Source: Eubacteriaceae bacterium Marseille-Q4139 (GTDB taxonomy: Bacteria > Bacillota > Clostridia > Lachnospirales > Lachnospiraceae). Taken from it: a DNA stretch of 64,000 nt. The notes below the pieces were generated by a model. That model searched no databases. It saw only the letters and a program-made list of their open reading frames with translations, and had not been told where the DNA came from. Below are positions 60,941-64,000 of the stretch, in pieces. A program made the position numbers and the translations under genes. The DNA is taken from NCBI GenBank assembly GCA_018223415.1, contig JAGTTQ010000001.1:3769365-3833364 (forward strand), read 5' to 3'. The first letter of the stretch is position 1. Every line of letters begins with the position of its first letter.

Positions 60941-62533
60941 CTAAAACTGATTGTAGATAAACTGGCTGGAATCATAGCCCACGCCGTAGGCACCGAACAC
61001 CAGGACGGCCAAAAACAGCAGATACCAGCAGGCAAACCGGAACAGAAGCGGCTTTTTCGCAATCCGTGCGCGCACGCTGCCGCTCCGCCCGAGAAGGCTC
61101 ACAAAAATGAGAAGGCAAAGTCCTATGGCCAAAAGCACATAGTCGGCCGCTGTGAGCCCCAGCGTCCAGAACCGGCCGTCAAAGAGCTGGCCAGGCCGGG
61201 AATGGATCAACATGTCTCCGAACATCCGGAAGGTCAGCGGCACGTCCCGGTAACAGTCAAACATCCGCAGGCAGCTCATCAAAAGCACCGTCCGGATCAC
61301 CTGGAACGTCTTAAATCCAATGGTTCCGTCCACATGGAACTTCTTATGGAACCATTTATAAAACGGCTCAAACTCCTGGGAAATCATCAGGACAGCAAAG
61401 TTCATCATGCCCCAGACGATGAAATTCCAGGCGGCCCCGTGCCAGATTCCCGTGGCGAACCAGACCGCAGCGCTGGCCGTATAGACGGGCATCCGCTTTC
61501 CTATGTAGTCGCCGAAATGCTTTCTCGCCGCCTTGTTGAGCTTTAACATCGGCTGGCTGACGGAAATCGGGTAAAAAATATAGTCCGTGAACCAGGTGCC
61601 CATGGTGATGTGCCACCGCCTCCAATACTCGGCGATATTCTTGGAAAAATATGGCCGGTGGAAGTTCTCTTTGAGCGTCACGCCGAAGGTCTGGGCAATG
61701 CCGATGGTGATGTCGATACCGCCGGTAAAGTCCGCATAAAGCTCCAGGGCATAAAACATCATGCCGAGAAACACATAAATCCCGTCGTAGGTCTCCGGAT
61801 TCTGAATGATGGTATTGACGGCCGTCAGGATCCTGTCCGCAATGACCACCTTCTTAAAATATCCCCACAGGATCCGCTCCAGGCCGAAGCTCACCTGCTG
61901 CCAGTCGAAGGCATGGGAGACGCCCAGCGTCCCCCGTACATCGTCGTACCGGCTGATGGGGCCCTGCACCACATGGGGGAAAAAGGAAATAAACAGCGCA
62001 AACCGGCCGGGATGGGTCTCCGCCGGATATTTCCCGCGGTACACGTCCAACAAATAGCCGACTGCCATGAACGTGTAAAAGGAAATTCCCATGGGCAGGA
62101 TCAGGTTTAAAAAGGAAAGCTGCTTTCCGGAGCCGAAGACGTCCAGGAAAAAGTTCACGTTGGAAATGAAGAAATTCGTGTACTTTAAGACTGCCAGAAT
62201 CCCCAGGTTAAAAAGCAGGCAGACGAGCATCCACCTTCTCTGGGATGACTTGACGGAAGCCTTGTACGCCTTCCGCTCCTCCTTGGACATCTGTGCCTTA
62301 TGTTCCTTTAAGTACGCTTCCTGCGCCTGATGAAGGCCGCTTATTTTCTGCGCGGCCAAAAAAACAGTGACGGTCGTCACCAGAATGAAAATCAGGTTCT
62401 TCGGCCCGGAAAACCAGTAAAAGGCATAACTGGCAGCTAAAAGGAGCTGCCACTGGTACCTTTTTAACGCCGTGTAGTAGAGAACCAGCACGGCGGCCGT
62501 CAGGCCGATGAAGCCGTAGGACGTAAACAGCAT
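60941..62533 (-). CDS. MBOAT family O-acyltransferase (DltB/AlgI-like)
   Basis: A 530-residue polytopic membrane acyltransferase. It starts MLFTSYGFIGLTAAVLVLYY and has about eleven hydrophobic segments. The family motifs are LPMGISFYTFMAVGYLLDVY (about 146-165), FFPHVVQGPISRY (about 184-196), YADFTGGIDITIGIAQTFG (about 266-284), AEYWRRWHITMGTWFTDY (about 301-318) and the active His365 in TGIWHGAAWNF. Length and motifs match AlgI/DltB-like proteins that move an acyl group across the membrane to a surface polymer. It lies between the carrier protein and SGNH-like genes; it is a little longer than DltB (about 400) and closer to AlgI/PatA-like members. Confidence 0.95.
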   Translation of the reverse strand: MLFTSYGFIGLTAAVLVLYYTALKRYQWQLLLAASYAFYWFSGPKNLIFILVTTVTVFLAAQKISGLHQAQEAYLKEHKAQMSKEERKAYKASVKSSQRRWMLVCLLFNLGILAVLKYTNFFISNVNFFLDVFGSGKQLSFLNLILPMGISFYTFMAVGYLLDVYRGKYPAETHPGRFALFISFFPHVVQGPISRYDDVRGTLGVSHAFDWQQVSFGLERILWGYFKKVVIADRILTAVNTIIQNPETYDGIYVFLGMMFYALELYADFTGGIDITIGIAQTFGVTLKENFHRPYFSKNIAEYWRRWHITMGTWFTDYIFYPISVSQPMLKLNKAARKHFGDYIGKRMPVYTASAAVWFATGIWHGAAWNFIVWGMMNFAVLMISQEFEPFYKWFHKKFHVDGTIGFKTFQVIRTVLLMSCLRMFDCYRDVPLTFRMFGDMLIHSRPGQLFDGRFWTLGLTAADYVLLAIGLCLLIFVSLLGRSGSVRARIAKKPLLFRFACWYLLFLAVLVFGAYGVGYDSSQFIYNQF

Positions 62534-62537
62534 TTAT

Positions 62538-62765
62538 TTACTCCTCATCCAGCCTCTGAATCAGGTTCCAGATAGTCTCCGCCGAGTTGAAATTCTCCGG
62601 GACAATCTCCTCCGCCGGGATCGTCACATCAAACTCGTCGTTGATCTCTGCAATCAGCGTCACGATGTCGAAGGAATCCAGGATCCCGTCGTCAATCAGT
62701 GTATCGCAGCTCTCAAAGTCCACATCCTCATGCAAATCCGATAACATTCTAAGCAATTCGTCCAT
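62538..62765 (-). CDS. Acyl carrier protein (DltC-like)
   Basis: A 75-residue carrier protein. The phosphopantetheine Ser31 lies in GILDSFDIVTLIAEI, with an acidic N-terminus and helices typical of carrier domains. DSFD rather than the DSLE of fatty-acid ACP resembles DltC and NRPS-type carriers. The gene sits between the adenylating ligase gene and the MBOAT gene, 4 bases from the latter, so the loaded acyl or aminoacyl group is probably passed straight to the membrane acyltransferase. Confidence 0.92.
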   Translation of the reverse strand: MDELLRMLSDLHEDVDFESCDTLIDDGILDSFDIVTLIAEINDEFDVTIPAEEIVPENFNSAETIWNLIQRLDEE

Positions 62766-62823
62766 AACTTTCTCCTTCTGTTTTGGTTCTCATGCGGCTT
62801 TTCACGTGCCGCAGCGCACAAAT

Positions 62824-64000
62824 TTATCCCTCTGCCAGCCGGTTCTTAAGCTCCAGCCGGTTGATCTTCCCGTTTGCCGTAAAAGGCAGAGCCTCCAGCT
62901 TTTCCAGACGGTTGGGAATCATATACCGCGGCAGGCGGCTCTTTAATTCCTTTAAAATCTCTTTTCCCTCGGCGTCTCCCACATAGAACAGGACAATTTT
63001 CTCCCGCTCCTTGTCGTAGACGCAGCAGCACATGCGGACGCCGTCCGCCTGCCCTGCGTAGGCCTCGATTTCACCGAGCTCGATCCTGTGGCCCATGTGC
63101 TTGATCTGGTAGTCCTTCCGGGACACGAAGACAAGCTCTCCGTACTCATTGTACCGCCCGATGTCGCCGGTGCGGTAAATGATCTCCGGATAGTAAGGGT
63201 TCAACGGGTTCTGTACGAAAACCTCCGCCGTCTTTTCCGGATTGTTGTAATACCCCAGGGACACGCAGGTGCCGCGGATACAGATTTCGCCGCATTCGCC
63301 CTCCTTCGCCGGCCGGTCACCTTCGGCCAGCAAAAGAATCTCCGTGTTGTGGAACGGCCGCCCGATGGGGATCACATCATCCAGTCCAAGCTCCCTCTCC
63401 ACATGGTAATAGCAGGACATCCCCGTGCACTCCGTCGGCCCGTAGAGGTTCGTAAATTTCGCCTTCGGAAGCGCCTTTTTCCAGAGAAGGAACTGCTTCA
63501 TCGGGAACACCTCGCTCCCAAAAGCCACCGTGCGGAGATATTCCGGCACAACCGTATCAAACGTGCCCATGGACGAAATCATCGTCAGGGCGGAAACCAC
63601 CCAGCAAACCGTGTTGATCCGGTGCTCGTTTAAGTATTCCACCAGCTTCACCGGGAACATGAACAGCGGTTTCGGGATCAGATAGGTGGTGGCACCGAAC
63701 ATCATGGTCGGATAAAGCTCCTTTAAGCAGGCGTCAAAGTATAACGGCGACTGGTTTCCGAAAACCGTCTCCTCCCCGAAGCCAAGAACCTCCGAAAGGT
63801 TCTCCACATAGTCCAGAACCGACCGGTGGCATGCCGCGACGCCTTTGGGAATGCCTGTGGAACCCGACGTAAACACAATATAAATCGGATCCGTATCAAG
63901 GGCCCGGCTCCTAATCGACGCGAGAGCCGCCTCATCCTGCCGGAAGGTTTTGATTTCCTCATAGCGGAATACACGCCCGGAAAACTCCAGGCTGTTTACG
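62824..64000 (-). CDS. AMP-forming ligase / amino acid adenylating enzyme (DltA-like), N-terminus outside window
   Basis: The visible 392 residues are the larger part of an ANL-family adenylation enzyme; the frame is open to the right edge, so its start is not seen. Core motif A3 is YIVFTSGSTGIPKG, A5 is NLYGPTECTG, A7 is YRTGDIGRYNEYGELVF, A8 is RKDYQIKHMGHRIELGEIE and the catalytic A10 Lys is in FTANGKINRLELKN. It would adenylate a carboxylic substrate and load it on the neighbouring carrier protein. DltA, loading D-alanine, is the closest functional guess from context; another amino acid or acid cannot be excluded, since the substrate pocket residues before position 64000 are cut off. Confidence 0.9.
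   Translation of the reverse strand, partial: VNSLEFSGRVFRYEEIKTFRQDEAALASIRSRALDTDPIYIVFTSGSTGIPKGVAACHRSVLDYVENLSEVLGFGEETVFGNQSPLYFDACLKELYPTMMFGATTYLIPKPLFMFPVKLVEYLNEHRINTVCWVVSALTMISSMGTFDTVVPEYLRTVAFGSEVFPMKQFLLWKKALPKAKFTNLYGPTECTGMSCYYHVERELGLDDVIPIGRPFHNTEILLLAEGDRPAKEGECGEICIRGTCVSLGYYNNPEKTAEVFVQNPLNPYYPEIIYRTGDIGRYNEYGELVFVSRKDYQIKHMGHRIELGEIEAYAGQADGVRMCCCVYDKEREKIVLFYVGDAEGKEILKELKSRLPRYMIPNRLEKLEALPFTANGKINRLELKNRLAEG

Noticed and set aside
60779..61546. A 255-codon plus-strand frame
   Set aside because: It is antisense to the MBOAT and SGNH-like genes and is rich in His, Lys and Gln without a motif, like other complements of hydrophobic coding sequence.
1..64000. CRISPR array, tRNA or rRNA genes, insertion sequences, prophage genes
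   Set aside because: No regularly spaced repeats, cloverleaf-like sequences, transposase motifs or phage genes were found by reading; all long frames are explained by the listed genes.

Overview
The window reads as a GC-rich Gram-positive anaerobe of the Clostridia, most like a Lachnospiraceae (Clostridium cluster XIVa) chromosome. The reasons are the gene order priA-def-fmt-yugP-rsmB-rlmN-prpC-prkC-rsgA-rpe-thiamine pyrophosphokinase, an anaerobic (early cobalt) type cobalamin pathway, a MurE with the DNPR motif typical of meso-diaminopimelate peptidoglycan, a formate-tetrahydrofolate ligase, a YtrA-type GntR/ABC module and an SLH-type protein. The species cannot be named from the sequence. 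Almost everything is on the minus strand; only 51054-54701 is on the plus strand. I see no IS element, prophage, CRISPR array, rRNA or tRNA, and no gene-free stretch longer than 300 bases.

Region 1 (1-15412, minus): one tightly packed cobalamin operon, read from right to left: a zinc-dependent phospholipase C-like gene, cbiL, hemC, a cobA-hemD fusion, cbiD, a free methionine sulfoxide reductase gene, cbiF, cbiH, a cbiJ-cbiE-cbiT triple fusion, cbiA, cobT, cobS, a cobC-like phosphatase gene, a small membrane protein gene, cbiB and a cobQ cut by the left edge. It carries porphobilinogen through uroporphyrinogen III and the corrin ring to lower-ligand attachment. cbiC, cbiG, a cobalt chelatase and cobU are not in the window and may lie beyond the left edge. 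No cobalamin riboswitch is visible.

Region 2 (15461-23694, with its upstream part reaching 33526, minus): serS with its own promoter and terminator, a pyridoxine salvage pair (kinase plus ECF S component), then the long housekeeping run murE-murF-priA-def-fmt-yugP-rsmB-rlmN-prpC-prkC-rsgA-rpe-TPK, which links wall precursor synthesis, translation start and rRNA modification to PASTA-kinase signalling.

Region 3 (33671-42035, minus): fhs, ftsK/spoIIIE, a ClpP-like TepA protease, a four-SH3 NlpC/P60 wall hydrolase and a membrane dipeptidase. A 20-bp hairpin between the hydrolase and tepA buries the tepA ribosome binding site.

Region 4 (42049-50962, minus): an SLH-like secreted protein followed by a MacA/MacB-like exporter (adaptor, ATPase, permease), then a patatin-like lipase, cardiolipin synthase and O-acetylhomoserine sulfhydrylase.

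Region 5 (50981-54755, plus): a ferredoxin-like DUF362 protein, a DUF368 membrane protein, and a PurF paralogue that has lost its catalytic cysteine and much of its glutamine site while keeping the PRPP loop and Fe-S ligands. This is the most unusual single gene here.

Region 6 (54766-64000, minus): a zinc-ribbon protein, a GntR-controlled ABC transporter with a clear promoter and operator, and a D-alanylation-like cassette (adenylating ligase, acyl carrier protein, MBOAT acyltransferase, SGNH-like protein with Cys in place of the usual Ser, coupled lipoprotein) that runs off the right edge. Its acyl donor and target are open questions.
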